Assembly: GCF_015476235.1 (NCBI RefSeq)
Contig: NZ_CP064338.1
Span: 3,720,001 to 3,784,000, forward strand
DNA length: 64,000 bases
Direction: 5' to 3'
Source: Caldimonas thermodepolymerans
GTDB lineage: Bacteria; Pseudomonadota; Gammaproteobacteria; Burkholderiales; Burkholderiaceae_C
Below are positions 8,641 through 17,421 of the stretch, piece after piece. Every line of letters starts with the position of its first letter. Position 1 is the first letter of the stretch. Under the pieces are notes generated by a model. The model was not told the origin of the DNA, ran no database searches, and saw nothing but the letters and a program-made list of their open reading frames with translations. Position numbers and translations under genes: made by a program.

Positions 8641-8665
8641 CTGCTATTCATTCACGGCATAGGAG
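8641..8665. promoter_or_regulatory. LysR-type operator candidate (CTGCTAT-N11-ATAGGAG)
   Basis: CTGCTAT at 8641-8647 and ATAGGAG at 8659-8665 are separated by exactly 11 bases, which is the T-N11-A geometry of LysR-type regulator sites. It lies midway between the divergent starts at 8529 and 8783 and could control both. The same element occurs at 17340, 21227 and 23812. The half-sites differ at one position (GCAG versus GGAG). Confidence 0.65.
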
Positions 8666-8782
8666 CGTGGCGGAATCGAAGAATCTGCAATTCGCAGGAA
8701 CTGCGAAACTCCCTTGACGCGTCGAGGCCGGCACACCAATGATGGAAAAAGGACTAGGACGCAACAAACCGCTGGAACCCAC

Positions 8783-9601
8783 ATGCCTTTGGACGCCCAT
8801 CTCGCCCGCCTCGAGCTTTCCACCCCCGACGTCAACGCGCTGGCCGACTTCTACCGCCGCAGCTACGGCATGCAGGTCGAGCAGACCGGCGCCGTGGTGC
8901 GCCTGACCGCCCCGGGCCGCGAACTGCGCCTGCACGAAGGCCCGGCCAACCAGTTCGTCAGCGCGAGCTTTCGCATGGCGCGCGCCGAGCTGCTCGCGCA
9001 GCACCGCGACCACCTGGGCGCCCAGGGCGTGGAATTCCAGCTGCTCGAATGCGGTGGCCACGTCGTGAAGGACCCGGAAGGCCGCGAGCTGCGCTTCCTC
9101 AATCCCAAGCCCGCGACGGCCGCGGCGACGCCGGCAGGCGTGCTGCCCGGGCGCCTGCAGCACTACGCGGTGCGCACGCCCGACCCGCAGCGGCTGGTCG
9201 ACTTCTACGTCGAGCGCCTGGGCTTCACGCTGTCGGACCGCGTGGTCGACGACCAGGGCGGCCTGGGCGCGGCCTTCCTGCGCACCGACCACGAGCACCA
9301 CACGCTGGCGATCTTCCGCGCGCCGGTGGTGCGCTTCGACCACTTCTCGTGCGAGACCGACGACTGGGAGACGTTGCGCGACTGGGCCGACCACATGGCC
9401 GAGGTCGACATCATGCTGGCCTGGGGCGTCGGCCGCCACGGCCCGGGCAACGACAACTTCTTCATGGTCGCCGACCCGGACGGCAACCTGGCCGAGATCT
9501 CGTGCGACCTCGAGGTCTGCGCTCCCGACCGCCCGGTCGGCCTGTGGAAGCACCGCCCCCAGACGCTGAACCGCTGGGGCGTGGCCATCATGCGCAGCTG
9601 A
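8783..9601 (+). CDS. Type I extradiol dioxygenase (VOC superfamily, two-domain)
   Basis: This 272-residue two-module vicinal-oxygen-chelate protein opens a catechol-type ring next to the diol. The C-terminal module carries a complete iron triad: His127 (LQHYAV), His187 (FDHFSC) and Glu238 (NLAEIS), with the catalytic-histidine region DHEHHTLAIF near 169-177. I chose ATG 8783, which begins the conserved MPLDAHLARLEL; a longer frame exists upstream without support. It leads a plus-strand unit with the IclR regulator (10 bases downstream) and the FAD hydroxylase, so hydroxylation and ring cleavage are encoded together. It is distinct from the HsaC-like enzyme at 15402-16319. The substrate is unknown. 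Confidence 0.88.
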   Translation: MPLDAHLARLELSTPDVNALADFYRRSYGMQVEQTGAVVRLTAPGRELRLHEGPANQFVSASFRMARAELLAQHRDHLGAQGVEFQLLECGGHVVKDPEGRELRFLNPKPATAAATPAGVLPGRLQHYAVRTPDPQRLVDFYVERLGFTLSDRVVDDQGGLGAAFLRTDHEHHTLAIFRAPVVRFDHFSCETDDWETLRDWADHMAEVDIMLAWGVGRHGPGNDNFFMVADPDGNLAEISCDLEVCAPDRPVGLWKHRPQTLNRWGVAIMRS

Positions 9602-9611
9602 GCCCGCCGCC

Positions 9612-10376
9612 GTGTCTCCCCTGCCGAAGGCCACGACGCGCACGCACCGTGCGCTGGCCGTGCTGTCGCTGTTCACGACGCACGGGCCGCAGCTGCGCGC
9701 CGCGCGCATCGCCGAGCTGCTGGACGTCTCGCTCGCCACCGCCTACCGCTGCCTGTCCGACCTGACCGCGGTGGGCCTGGTCGAGGACGCCGGCGGGGGC
9801 GACTACGTGCCCGGTCCGGCCATCGTCGAGCTGGACCGCCAGATCCGCCTGCACGATCCGCTGATCGCCGCCGCGCGCGAGCCGATGGCCACGCTGGCCG
9901 AGCGCACCGGCGGCACCGTGCTGCTGTGCCGGCTGCACGGGCTGAAGGTCATGTGCGTGCACCAGCACCCGGGGCGGCTGGGCCCCTCGTCGGTGAGCTA
10001 CGAGCGCGGCCGCGCGATGCCGCTGCTGCAGGGCGCGACCTCCAAGGCCATCCTCGCGCACCTGGACGACGCCTCCGTGCGCGAGCTGATCGAGCATGAC
10101 CCGGCGGCGTTCCGCCGCGCCGGGCTGGAGCCCGAGCTGGAGGCCGTGAGGCAGCGCCTGTCGCAGTGGCGTCGCCAGCCGGTGCTGCGCACCGCGCGCG
10201 AGGTGGACCCCGACGCGATGGGCTGGGCCGTGCCGCTGATCGTCAACGAGCGCGTGATCGGCAGCCTGAGCGTGGTGCTGTCGCGCGCGGCCGAGCCGAC
10301 CAGCGACGATGAACTGGTCGAGCAACTCGACGCGCTGGCCCACCACATCGAGGCGCGCTACGCGCCCCACCCTTGA
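9612..10376 (+). CDS. IclR-family transcriptional regulator
   Basis: This 254-residue protein has the IclR layout: an N-terminal winged helix-turn-helix (about 10-70, with IAELLDVSLATAYRCLSDL) and a C-terminal effector domain (about 80-250, with GTVLLCRLHGLKVMCVHQHPG and AVPLIVNERVIGSLSVVL). The frame begins with GTG 9612; no alternative ATG precedes the helix-turn-helix, so GTG is the likely start. IclR proteins such as MhpR and PcaR sense aromatic acids. It lies between the extradiol dioxygenase and the MhpA-type hydroxylase, so a local role on this unit is likely, but no operator can be assigned to it with confidence. Confidence 0.92.
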   Translation: MSPLPKATTRTHRALAVLSLFTTHGPQLRAARIAELLDVSLATAYRCLSDLTAVGLVEDAGGGDYVPGPAIVELDRQIRLHDPLIAAAREPMATLAERTGGTVLLCRLHGLKVMCVHQHPGRLGPSSVSYERGRAMPLLQGATSKAILAHLDDASVRELIEHDPAAFRRAGLEPELEAVRQRLSQWRRQPVLRTAREVDPDAMGWAVPLIVNERVIGSLSVVLSRAAEPTSDDELVEQLDALAHHIEARYAPHP

Positions 10377-10393
10377 ATTCCCCTATCCTGTCC

Positions 10394-11992
10394 ATGAGCA
10401 ACTCTTCTTCTACGCTGCGCGCCGACGTGCTGATCGTCGGCGCCGGCCCGGTCGGCCTGACGCTGGCCAACCTGCTGGGCACCTATGGCGTGCGCACCGT
10501 CATCATCGAGCGCCACGACGCGACCGTGCACGAGCCGCGCGCGGTGTCGATCGACGACGAGAGCCTGCGCACCATGCAGGCCGCGGGCCTGGTCGACGAC
10601 GTCGTCAAGGACGTCGTGATGGGCTACGGCGTGCGCTACTTCTCGTGGCGCGGCAACCCGTTCGCCGCGATCCAGCCGACGCGCCAGGAATACGGCTACC
10701 CGAAGCGCAATGCGTTCCGCCAGCCGCTGCTGGAAGCCACGCTGGCGCAGGGCACGCGGCGCTTCGGGCACGTGTCGCTGCTGTTCCGCCACGAGCTGCT
10801 GTCGTTCGAGCAGTCGGCCACCGGCGTGACCGCGCAGGTGCGCCACGACGGCGGCGAGCTGACCATCGAGGCGCCGTGGATGGTGGCCTGCGACGGCGGC
10901 CGCAGCCCGGTGCGCGAGATGCTGGGCATCCCGCTGGAAGGCGAGACCTATCCCGAGCGCTGGCTGATCGTCGACCTGGCGCAGCGCACGGTGCCGCTGC
11001 GGCATACCAGCACCTTCTGCGACCCGCGCCGCCCGGCGATCCGCCTGCCCGGCCCGCACGGCACGCTGCGCTACGAGTTCATGCTGCGCCCGGGCGACCG
11101 CGACGAGGAGGTGCTCGACGAGAAGAACTTCCGCGCCTGGATCGCCAACCGCGAGCCGCAGGACACCGAGCTGCCGCTGGTGCGCAAGGTGATCTACACC
11201 TTCCACGCGCGTGTCGCGCAGCGCTGGCGCGAAGGCCGCGTGTTCCTCGCCGGTGACGCGGCCCACCTGACGCCGCCCTTTGCCGGCCAGGGCCTCAACA
11301 GCGGCATCCGCGACGCGACCAACCTGTCGTGGAAGCTGGCCGCCGTGGTACGCGGCCAGGCCCCGGAATCCATCCTGGACACCTACGAGAGCGAGCGTCG
11401 CCCGCACGCCTCGGCGCTGATCCGGATGGCGCTGCGCATCGGCCACTTCATGCAGCCCAAGTCGGTGTTCGGCGCCGCGGTGTCGCAGGCCGCGCTGCGC
11501 GTGGCCTGCCTGCTGCCGCCGGTGCGCGACTACATCCTGCAGCTCAAGTTCAAGCCCAAGCCGGTACTGGAGCGCGGCTGGTACCAGCCCTCGCCGGTGG
11601 CACCGAAGGCCGAGCTGCTGACGCAGCCGCGCGTGGAGCTGCCCGACGGCCGCCACGTGCTGATGGACACGGTGCTGGGCGGCGACTACGCGGTGCTGGG
11701 CTGGGACTCGCCGGCCTTCCGCGCCGCAGCGGCGCGCCTGCTGCCGCCCGGGGCGCCGGGCCGCGTGGTCGGCGTGCTGCGCCAGGAGCTGGACTTCATC
11801 GGCACGCTGCCACAGGACATGGCGCTGGTGCGCGACGTCACCGGCGAGCTCGCCCAGTGGCTGGATGCGCGCGGCGCGGTCGCCGTGGTGATCCGCCCCG
11901 ACCGCTACTGGTACGCGCTGGTGGCGCCCCAGGCGCTCGGCGCCTCGCAGGCCCAAAGCCTGCCCCTGCCGGTGCAGGCACGCGCCGCATGA
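10394..11992 (+). CDS. mhpA: FAD-dependent aromatic hydroxylase, MhpA family (3-(3-hydroxyphenyl)propionate hydroxylase-like)
   Basis: This 532-residue class A flavoprotein monooxygenase adds an ortho hydroxyl to a phenol using NAD(P)H and O2, making a catechol for extradiol cleavage. The FAD dinucleotide motif VGAGPVGLT is near residues 16-24, the DG motif is in ACDGGRSPVRE, and the ribityl-binding GDAAHLTPPFAGQG lies further on; a C-terminal thioredoxin-like region follows. The length fits MhpA (about 550). I chose ATG 10394, 18 bases after the IclR stop; a TTG seven codons earlier overlaps that gene. Other phenolic acids could be the substrate, so the symbol denotes the family rather than a proven function. 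Confidence 0.85.
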   Translation: MSNSSSTLRADVLIVGAGPVGLTLANLLGTYGVRTVIIERHDATVHEPRAVSIDDESLRTMQAAGLVDDVVKDVVMGYGVRYFSWRGNPFAAIQPTRQEYGYPKRNAFRQPLLEATLAQGTRRFGHVSLLFRHELLSFEQSATGVTAQVRHDGGELTIEAPWMVACDGGRSPVREMLGIPLEGETYPERWLIVDLAQRTVPLRHTSTFCDPRRPAIRLPGPHGTLRYEFMLRPGDRDEEVLDEKNFRAWIANREPQDTELPLVRKVIYTFHARVAQRWREGRVFLAGDAAHLTPPFAGQGLNSGIRDATNLSWKLAAVVRGQAPESILDTYESERRPHASALIRMALRIGHFMQPKSVFGAAVSQAALRVACLLPPVRDYILQLKFKPKPVLERGWYQPSPVAPKAELLTQPRVELPDGRHVLMDTVLGGDYAVLGWDSPAFRAAAARLLPPGAPGRVVGVLRQELDFIGTLPQDMALVRDVTGELAQWLDARGAVAVVIRPDRYWYALVAPQALGASQAQSLPLPVQARAA

Positions 11993-12000
11993 ATGCGCGA

Positions 12001-12021
12001 CGGCCCGGCAAGGCCGGGCCG
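12001..12021. terminator. Hairpin between convergent genes
   Basis: A perfect 9-bp stem (CGGCCCGGC, loop AAG, GCCGGGCCG) lies between the stop of the FAD hydroxylase and the stop of the convergent LysR gene. No T-run follows on either strand, so it is a terminator only by position and stability. Confidence 0.5.
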
Positions 12022-12061
12022 CCTGCAAAGGAAAGAAGGAATCCGTGCGCGCCCCGTGCGG

Positions 12062-12958
12062 TCAGTCCGCCCCGAGCACCTCGGTGAGGGTGTCGCGCAC
12101 CAGCTGCGCCGCCTCGGTGACCAGCGCGCTCGGCAGCACGCGCACCGGCGAGATCAGCGACAGCACCACGTCCAGGTTGGTGCCGGAGATCTTCTGCCAG
12201 GCCATCGGCGGCAGGCGCGAGATCTTGCGCAGGCTGTTGGGCATGATGGAGTAGCCGATGCCCTGCGCGACCAGCTCCATCACCGCCGGCGTGGAGTCGA
12301 TCTCGAGCACGATGTTCAGGTTCAGCCCCAGGCGCGTCGCCGCGGCCTCGAGCATCGGGCGCACCCACTGGTTGCCGTGCGGCAGGATCAGCGGCAGGCG
12401 CGTGACGTCTTCCAGCGAGACTTCCGACTCGGCCGAGCCAACCGGCTCGGGACCGATCAGGCACAGCGGGTCGGCCACCAGCGGCACCACGCGCAGGCTG
12501 CTGGAGTGCAGCGGGTTGAGCACCAGCGCGAAGTCCAGCTGCCCGAGCAGCACGCGCTCGTACAGCAGGCCGGACAGCCCCTCGACCACGCTGATCTGGG
12601 CACGCGGGAAGCGCTCGACCATGCGCGGCATCAGCGTGGGCACGATCAGCCGGCCCATGCTGGGCGTCAGGCCGATGCCCAGCCGCCCGGTGAGCATGGA
12701 CTCGGTGTCGCGGATCGCCGCGATGCCCTGGTCCACCGTGTGCAGCACCGAGCGCGCGTACTCGAGGAACTTCTTGCCGGCCTCGGTGGGCAGCACGCCC
12801 CGGCCGTGGCGGTGGAACAGGCTGGCCCGCAGCTCGACCTCCAGCGCCCGGATCTGGCGGCTGAGCGTGGGCTGGGGCACGTCGAGCAGGTCGGCGGCCC
12901 GGATGTAGCTGCCCGCCTCCGCGACGGCCACGAAATTGCGTAACTGCGCGATGTCCAT
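12062..12958 (-). CDS. LysR-family regulator (candidate master regulator of the aromatic cluster)
   Basis: This 298-residue regulator has an N-terminal winged helix (MDIAQLRNFVAVAEAGSYI, then DVPQPTLSRQIRALE) and a periplasmic-binding-like effector domain from about 90. It begins 8 bases after the stop of the fused flavin reductase gene and is therefore the last gene of the hsa-like operon, which starts at 17170. That promoter region contains one of four LysR-type dyads in the cluster, so the protein may act on its own operon as well as on the other three sites. This link is inferred from position and site type only; the other LysR genes in the window belong to different clusters. Confidence 0.92.
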   Translation of the reverse strand: MDIAQLRNFVAVAEAGSYIRAADLLDVPQPTLSRQIRALEVELRASLFHRHGRGVLPTEAGKKFLEYARSVLHTVDQGIAAIRDTESMLTGRLGIGLTPSMGRLIVPTLMPRMVERFPRAQISVVEGLSGLLYERVLLGQLDFALVLNPLHSSSLRVVPLVADPLCLIGPEPVGSAESEVSLEDVTRLPLILPHGNQWVRPMLEAAATRLGLNLNIVLEIDSTPAVMELVAQGIGYSIMPNSLRKISRLPPMAWQKISGTNLDVVLSLISPVRVLPSALVTEAAQLVRDTLTEVLGAD

Positions 12959-12966
12959 GGCGGGGA

Positions 12967-14169
12967 TTATCCGCCTGCCGCCTTGCGCCTCAACGGGGTG
13001 ATGCGCCGGCCGATGGCCGCCGCGGTTTCCTGCAGGCGCTTGGCGCAGTCGCGGATCAGGCGGCCGTCCATGCCGCGCGGCAGCTCGCTCAGGCGCACCA
13101 CCAGGGCCACCTGGCCGTCGGCGTCGTGGACGGGGGCGGAGATGTGCAGCACGTCGTAGCGCTGGTCGTCCAGGATCTCGGCCGGCTCGTGCAGCGCCGA
13201 GGTGGCCTGCACCAGCGCCAGCAGGCGGCGCTCCTGCTCCGGCGTGCGGTGCGGGTTGGTGTAGAGCTCGATGCCTTCTTCCAGGTCGGCCTTCTCGTGC
13301 CCGTTGCACAGGCAGATCGACCAGCCGCGCTCGCGCACGCGCGCCAGGCGCTCGCGCGCAGCCTCGCGCACCGACTCGTCGCAGCGGCCCAGGCGCGACA
13401 GCCAGGTCTCGTCGTCGGGCGAGCCGGGCTGGCCGACGAACAGCGCGCCCATCGGGGGCACGATCGGCACGTGGAAGCCCAGGCGGCTCGAGCCGCGGCG
13501 GTTCAGCGAATAGTTGGCCACCGCGACGTAGACGCTGTCGCGGCCGGTGGAGGCCAGCAGCGCGCATTCGGCCGACAGGCGGGCCGCCAGCGTCTCGATC
13601 TCCTCGCGCGCCGCCTCGGCCAGGCCCACGGCCTGCAGGGTGTCGCGCTCGGCGGCAGCCACCAGCGGCCCGGTCGAGAAGCCACCGTAGCCGCGCTGGA
13701 AGAACAGCAGCGGCGTGGTGTTGCGCTCGAGGTTCATGTCGAGCACGGCGCCCAGCACGATGTAGTGGTCGCCGGCTTCGATGATGTTGTCATAGGTGCA
13801 GTCGATCCAGGAGACCACCCCGTCGATGACGGGGTTGCCGGCCGGGCTGGCATGCCAGGGGATGGAAGCGAACTTGTTCTCCCCCGGCGCGGCCAGCTTG
13901 CGGCAGATCGGCTCCTGGTCGGCCGCCAGCACGTTGATGCAGAAGCTCGGCGACTTGCGCATCAGGTCGAAAGTGCGCGAGCTCTTCATCGGCAGGAACG
14001 CCACCAGGGGCGGTTCCAGCGACACCGAGGTGAAGGTGCCGACCACCATGCCGATCGGCGCCCCTTGCGCATCCATCGCGGTCACGACGGCCACGCCGGT
14101 GGGATAACTCCCCAGCACTTCACGGAAGCGGTTGGGATCGATCGCGCGAGGAGCGGTTGCGTTGTCCAT
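12967..14169 (-). CDS. Flavin reductase fused to an IclR effector-like domain
   Basis: This protein has 400 residues. Residues 1-165 form a flavin reductase-like (HpaC/HsaB type) domain with GSYPTGVAVVTAMD, GMVVGTFTSVSLEPPLVAF and GDHYIVLGAV, which would supply reduced flavin to the monooxygenase encoded next (14203-15372). Stand-alone HsaB-type reductases have only about 170-190 residues. Residues 185-395 (from AAREEIETLAARLSAECALL) resemble the ligand-binding domain of IclR regulators, without a DNA-binding helix. The most direct reading is a reductase with a fused sensory domain. RBS-like GAGAGG precedes ATG 14169. It lies 33 bases downstream of the monooxygenase gene. Confidence 0.82.
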   Translation of the reverse strand: MDNATAPRAIDPNRFREVLGSYPTGVAVVTAMDAQGAPIGMVVGTFTSVSLEPPLVAFLPMKSSRTFDLMRKSPSFCINVLAADQEPICRKLAAPGENKFASIPWHASPAGNPVIDGVVSWIDCTYDNIIEAGDHYIVLGAVLDMNLERNTTPLLFFQRGYGGFSTGPLVAAAERDTLQAVGLAEAAREEIETLAARLSAECALLASTGRDSVYVAVANYSLNRRGSSRLGFHVPIVPPMGALFVGQPGSPDDETWLSRLGRCDESVREAARERLARVRERGWSICLCNGHEKADLEEGIELYTNPHRTPEQERRLLALVQATSALHEPAEILDDQRYDVLHISAPVHDADGQVALVVRLSELPRGMDGRLIRDCAKRLQETAAAIGRRITPLRRKAAGG

Positions 14170-14202
14170 GGGCGCCTCTCGGTTCTGGTGGTCCGGCGAC
14201 CG

Positions 14203-15372
14203 TCAGATGATGACGCCCGGCGCGACCGGCAGGTCGTACAGCGTGCCGGCGTACGCCGCGTAGACCATGTCGTCCTGGTTGCAGGCGTGGCCCAGGGCCA
14301 CCGACAGGTCACGCCACTGGCGCTGGATCGGGCTGGACAGGCGACTGGCGTTGCCGCCGGCGTGGCGGAACACCTGGAAGCCGATCTCGGCCGCACGGCG
14401 CACCGCGCGCACCTGGCGCACGCGGGCACGGCGCTGCACCGAGATGTCCACCTTCTCGCCGCGCTTGGCGATCTCGAAGGCCTCGCGCACGCCGGCCAGC
14501 ACCGCCTCCTTGGAGGCTTCGATGTCGGCGATCGCGGCGCCCAGGGCCGCCATCTGGTACGGGTTGTTGGTGGACTTCAGGCCCCGCGTGGTGCGCGACG
14601 CCGCATAGTCGGCGAAGTGGCGCACCAGGCCGTCGGCGATGCCCACCGTCGCGGCGGCGATCGCCCCCGGGAAGATCAGGTCGAACGGCACCTGGTACAG
14701 CGGGATGCCCGGGCGGTTGGCCGACGCGTACTCCTGGTTGTTGAGCTTGTCGACGTCGATGGTGCGGTAGTCCGGCACGAAGGCGTCCTTGACCAGGATG
14801 TCCTTCGAGCCCGTGCCCTGCAGGCCCATCACCTGCCACGAATCCTGCAGGATCTCGTAGTCCGAGCGCGGCAGGATGAAGTGGAACTTGCGGGTGAAGG
14901 CGTCCTTCGGGCCGTTTTCATCTTCGGCCAGCACGCCCAGCACCGCCCAGGTGCAGTGGTCGCTGCCCGACGAGAACGGCCAGCGGCCGTTCAGGATGTA
15001 GCCACCTTCGACGCGCTTGGCGCGGCCGAAGAAGGCGTACGGCGACGAGGTCCAGGTGTCGTGGTCCTTGCCCCACACCTCTTCCTGCATGCGCGGGTCG
15101 CCCTGGCCGAACTCGAACGGGTGGATGCCCACCACGCCGGCCACCCAGCCGATCGACGGCGCCAGCGCGGTGGTTTCCATCACGACCTTCAGGAAGTCGC
15201 AGGGATCGGATTCGAAGCCGCCGTACTGCTTGGGCTGCAGCATGCGCACCACGCCGCTTTCCAGCAGGATCTTGGCCGCGGCGTCGCTGACGCGGCCCAG
15301 CTTATCGCTGGGTTCGACCTCGGCCTTGATGCGTTCGGCGTTGGCCTTGATGAATTCGAGGACGGAACTCAT
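14203..15372 (-). CDS. Two-component flavin-dependent monooxygenase, HsaA-like (acyl-CoA dehydrogenase fold)
   Basis: This 389-residue oxygenase component resembles HsaA, TesA2 and p-hydroxyphenylacetate hydroxylase C2. It uses free reduced flavin to hydroxylate a phenolic ring into a catechol. Family features are SSPYAFFGRAKRVEGGYILN, the WPFSSGSDHCTWAVLG motif, WQVMGLQGTGSKDI and the C-terminal RDLSVALGHACNQDDMVYAA. AAGGAGA lies 6 bases before ATG 15372. The reductase partner is the next gene. Ring cleavage and C-C hydrolysis are encoded upstream (HsaC/HsaD-like). Steroid ring A/B is one possible substrate class, but no other steroid genes are visible here. Confidence 0.88.
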   Translation of the reverse strand: MSSVLEFIKANAERIKAEVEPSDKLGRVSDAAAKILLESGVVRMLQPKQYGGFESDPCDFLKVVMETTALAPSIGWVAGVVGIHPFEFGQGDPRMQEEVWGKDHDTWTSSPYAFFGRAKRVEGGYILNGRWPFSSGSDHCTWAVLGVLAEDENGPKDAFTRKFHFILPRSDYEILQDSWQVMGLQGTGSKDILVKDAFVPDYRTIDVDKLNNQEYASANRPGIPLYQVPFDLIFPGAIAAATVGIADGLVRHFADYAASRTTRGLKSTNNPYQMAALGAAIADIEASKEAVLAGVREAFEIAKRGEKVDISVQRRARVRQVRAVRRAAEIGFQVFRHAGGNASRLSSPIQRQWRDLSVALGHACNQDDMVYAAYAGTLYDLPVAPGVII

Positions 15373-15401
15373 GTAGTGTCTCCTTCTGGCGGTCGCCCGG
15401 C

Positions 15402-16319
15402 TCAGGCCGCGGCGCCGTTGTCGTTGTCGTCGTACACGTAGAGGAACGGCGACAGTTCGCGGTGCTGGTTCACGTGGCCCCACAGGGTCGCGCTGTCGTA
15501 GTGGCGCGGCACCCACAGGTCCTGGTCCACGGTCATGCCGCCCCAGCCGTACTCGATGCGGAAGTTCGACGGGGTGTGCATGTAGAACGACACCACATGG
15601 TCGTTGGCATGACGGCCCAGCGTGCGGGTGATCGGCACGCCGCGCTCGTGGCACAGGTCGTAGGCGAAGCCGACGTCGTCCAGCGCGTTGACTTCCAGCA
15701 TCAGGTGCAGGAAGGCCGGCTTCTTGATCGGCGGCTGCGCGATGGCCAGCGAGTGGTGGCGGCCGTTGACATGGAAGAAGTGGGCCTTGATCGGGCCCTC
15801 CTGCACCGTGTCGGACTGGTGGAAGCCCATCACGTCCATGTAGAAGCGGCGCGCCGCTTCCAGCTCCGGTACGCCCAGCACCACGTGGCCCAGGCCCTGG
15901 TCGCCGGTGCGGAAGCCGGTCAGCGCGCGGCCCGGCCGGAACGGCGCGGTCGCGTGCATCAGGCCCCAGGCCAGCTCGTGGCGGAAGCCGACCGGGTCGC
16001 GGAAGGCGTAGAAGCCTTCCACCGAGCGCTCCGCGGCCTGCTCGGCCGTGGCACGCTCGATCTGGATGCCGGTCGCCGCGACGCGGTCGGCCAGCGCCCG
16101 CGCCGCCGCCTCGTCCTTCATCGACCAGCCGATGTAGGCCACGCCGTCATGCGTGCCCGGGTGGATGACCAGGCGGTAGGCCACGTCGTCGATGCGCAGG
16201 CGCACCGCGCCGTCCGGGCCGTTGCCCACGAACTCGGCGCCCAGCACTTCGGGGCCGAAGGTCTCCCACTCCTTGTAGGCCGGCGACTTGACGCCGAAAT
16301 ACGCAAGGGACTGGATCAT
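15402..16319 (-). CDS. Extradiol dioxygenase, HsaC/BphC type
   Basis: This 305-residue type I extradiol dioxygenase has two VOC modules, like 2,3-dihydroxybiphenyl dioxygenase and HsaC. The iron ligands are His145 (GLGHVVLGV), His205 (FLHLMLEV) and Glu256 (FRIEYGWGG). His188/His189 (GRHHSLAIA), His237 (GRHAND) and Tyr246 (SFYMHTP) match the catalytic histidines and tyrosine of BphC. The C-terminal LWGH is shared with HsaC. I chose ATG 16319, where homology begins, although the frame is open further upstream. It follows the hydrolase gene by 11 bases in the same operon. Confidence 0.92.
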   Translation of the reverse strand: MIQSLAYFGVKSPAYKEWETFGPEVLGAEFVGNGPDGAVRLRIDDVAYRLVIHPGTHDGVAYIGWSMKDEAAARALADRVAATGIQIERATAEQAAERSVEGFYAFRDPVGFRHELAWGLMHATAPFRPGRALTGFRTGDQGLGHVVLGVPELEAARRFYMDVMGFHQSDTVQEGPIKAHFFHVNGRHHSLAIAQPPIKKPAFLHLMLEVNALDDVGFAYDLCHERGVPITRTLGRHANDHVVSFYMHTPSNFRIEYGWGGMTVDQDLWVPRHYDSATLWGHVNQHRELSPFLYVYDDNDNGAAA

Positions 16320-16330
16320 GATGCCCCTCC

Positions 16331-17170
16331 TCAGGGGTTGGGGTTGCCCTGGATGAAGGCGTCGACGCTGCGGTTGAACTCGTCGGAGTGCTCCAGCTGC
16401 ACCCAGTGGCCGCACTTGCTGATGACCAGCATGCGCGAGTTCGGGATGGCGCGGGCCAGGTGCGCGGCGGCGGTGAACGGCACCGTGCGGTCGTCGCGGC
16501 CGTGCATCAGCAGGGTCGGGCACTTGATGGTCGGCAGCTTGGTCTGGTCGATCGGCACCATCGGCTTGCCGTGGCCGCTCTTCCAGCCTTCGATGTGGTC
16601 CGGGCGGGCCAGCAGGGCAGCCACGCGCTCCTTCACGAACTCGTCGGTGACGATGCTCTGGTCATAGGCCATCACCGAGATGAAGCGGCGCATCGTCTCG
16701 GGGCCGGGCTCGAAGTAGGCGGCTTCCAGCGCCTTGACGCCTTCGCTCAGGCCCAGCGGCTCCAGGAAGGAAGGCACGCCGCAGGACGAGCCCATCGTGA
16801 TCAGGTGCGAGACCAGGTCGGGACGCTCGTAGGCCAGGCGGATGCACGAGGAGCCGCCCATCGAGTTGCCGACGACGGCCGCGCGCTTGATGCCCAGCTC
16901 GTCCAGGAACTCGGCCAGCACGCCGCTGTTGTTGCGCTTGTCGTACGTGACGGACTGCGACTTGCCCCAGCCCGGCAGGTCGATCGCGAACACACGGTAC
17001 TTCTTGGCCAGCGTTTCGAAGTTGGGGTGGTAGTTGCTCCAACCGGAGGCGCCGGGGCCGCCGCCGTGCACCAGCACCAGCGGATGCCCTTCACCAGCTT
17101 CGTGATAGTGGATGTCCCAGTTCTTGGTACGGATGCGCTTGCTGGTGTTCTGCTCGGTCAGGGTGGACAT
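16331..17170 (-). CDS. Meta-cleavage product hydrolase, HsaD/BphD type
   Basis: This 279-residue alpha/beta hydrolase splits the C-C bond of the extradiol cleavage product, giving a 2-hydroxypenta-2,4-dienoate and an acid. The oxyanion segment HGGGPGASGW is at 35-44, the nucleophile is Ser103 in GNSMGG, an acidic residue is in HGRDDRTVP (Asp226/227) and the base is His255 in KCGHW. AAGGAAGAG precedes ATG 17170. It is the first gene of the minus-strand meta-cleavage operon; the hydroxypentadienoate would be taken over by the lower-pathway genes at 25525-28328. Confidence 0.93.
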   Translation of the reverse strand: MSTLTEQNTSKRIRTKNWDIHYHEAGEGHPLVLVHGGGPGASGWSNYHPNFETLAKKYRVFAIDLPGWGKSQSVTYDKRNNSGVLAEFLDELGIKRAAVVGNSMGGSSCIRLAYERPDLVSHLITMGSSCGVPSFLEPLGLSEGVKALEAAYFEPGPETMRRFISVMAYDQSIVTDEFVKERVAALLARPDHIEGWKSGHGKPMVPIDQTKLPTIKCPTLLMHGRDDRTVPFTAAAHLARAIPNSRMLVISKCGHWVQLEHSDEFNRSVDAFIQGNPNP

Positions 17171-17339
17171 GTCTCTTCCTTCTCAGAGTCGCGCTTGGGG
17201 CGCTCAGGGGTTGCTTGCAAATGCAGGCCGCTCGGCCCGCCGGTACGGGTGTTTGCCGCTGTCTGCGGGCCGACGACCGTGGTCGGCCCCGAGTTTTTAG
17301 CTGAACACGCGCTCTAGAACAATGCAATTTCAAGCATGC

Positions 17340-17364
17340 AAGCTATGCGCATCCGCCATAGCAG
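17340..17364. promoter_or_regulatory. LysR-type operator candidate (GCTAT-N11-ATAGC)
   Basis: AAGCTAT (17340-17346) and ATAGCAG (17358-17364) are separated by 11 bases. GCTAT and ATAGC form a perfect dyad with the T-N11-A spacing of LysR sites. It lies 170 bases upstream of the HsaD-like start and is one of four such elements in the aromatic cluster. Confidence 0.65.
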
Positions 17365-17421
17365 TCATGGTGCACAGCTACGTTGCGCCAACTCAACAGG
17401 GTCAAAGAGAATTTATGAGCT

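Noticed and set aside
17340-17364. Reading the TAT...ATA dyad as a sigma-70 promoter
   Set aside because: The same dyad with the same 11-base spacing recurs at three other promoters, which fits a regulator site better than a -35/-10 pair.
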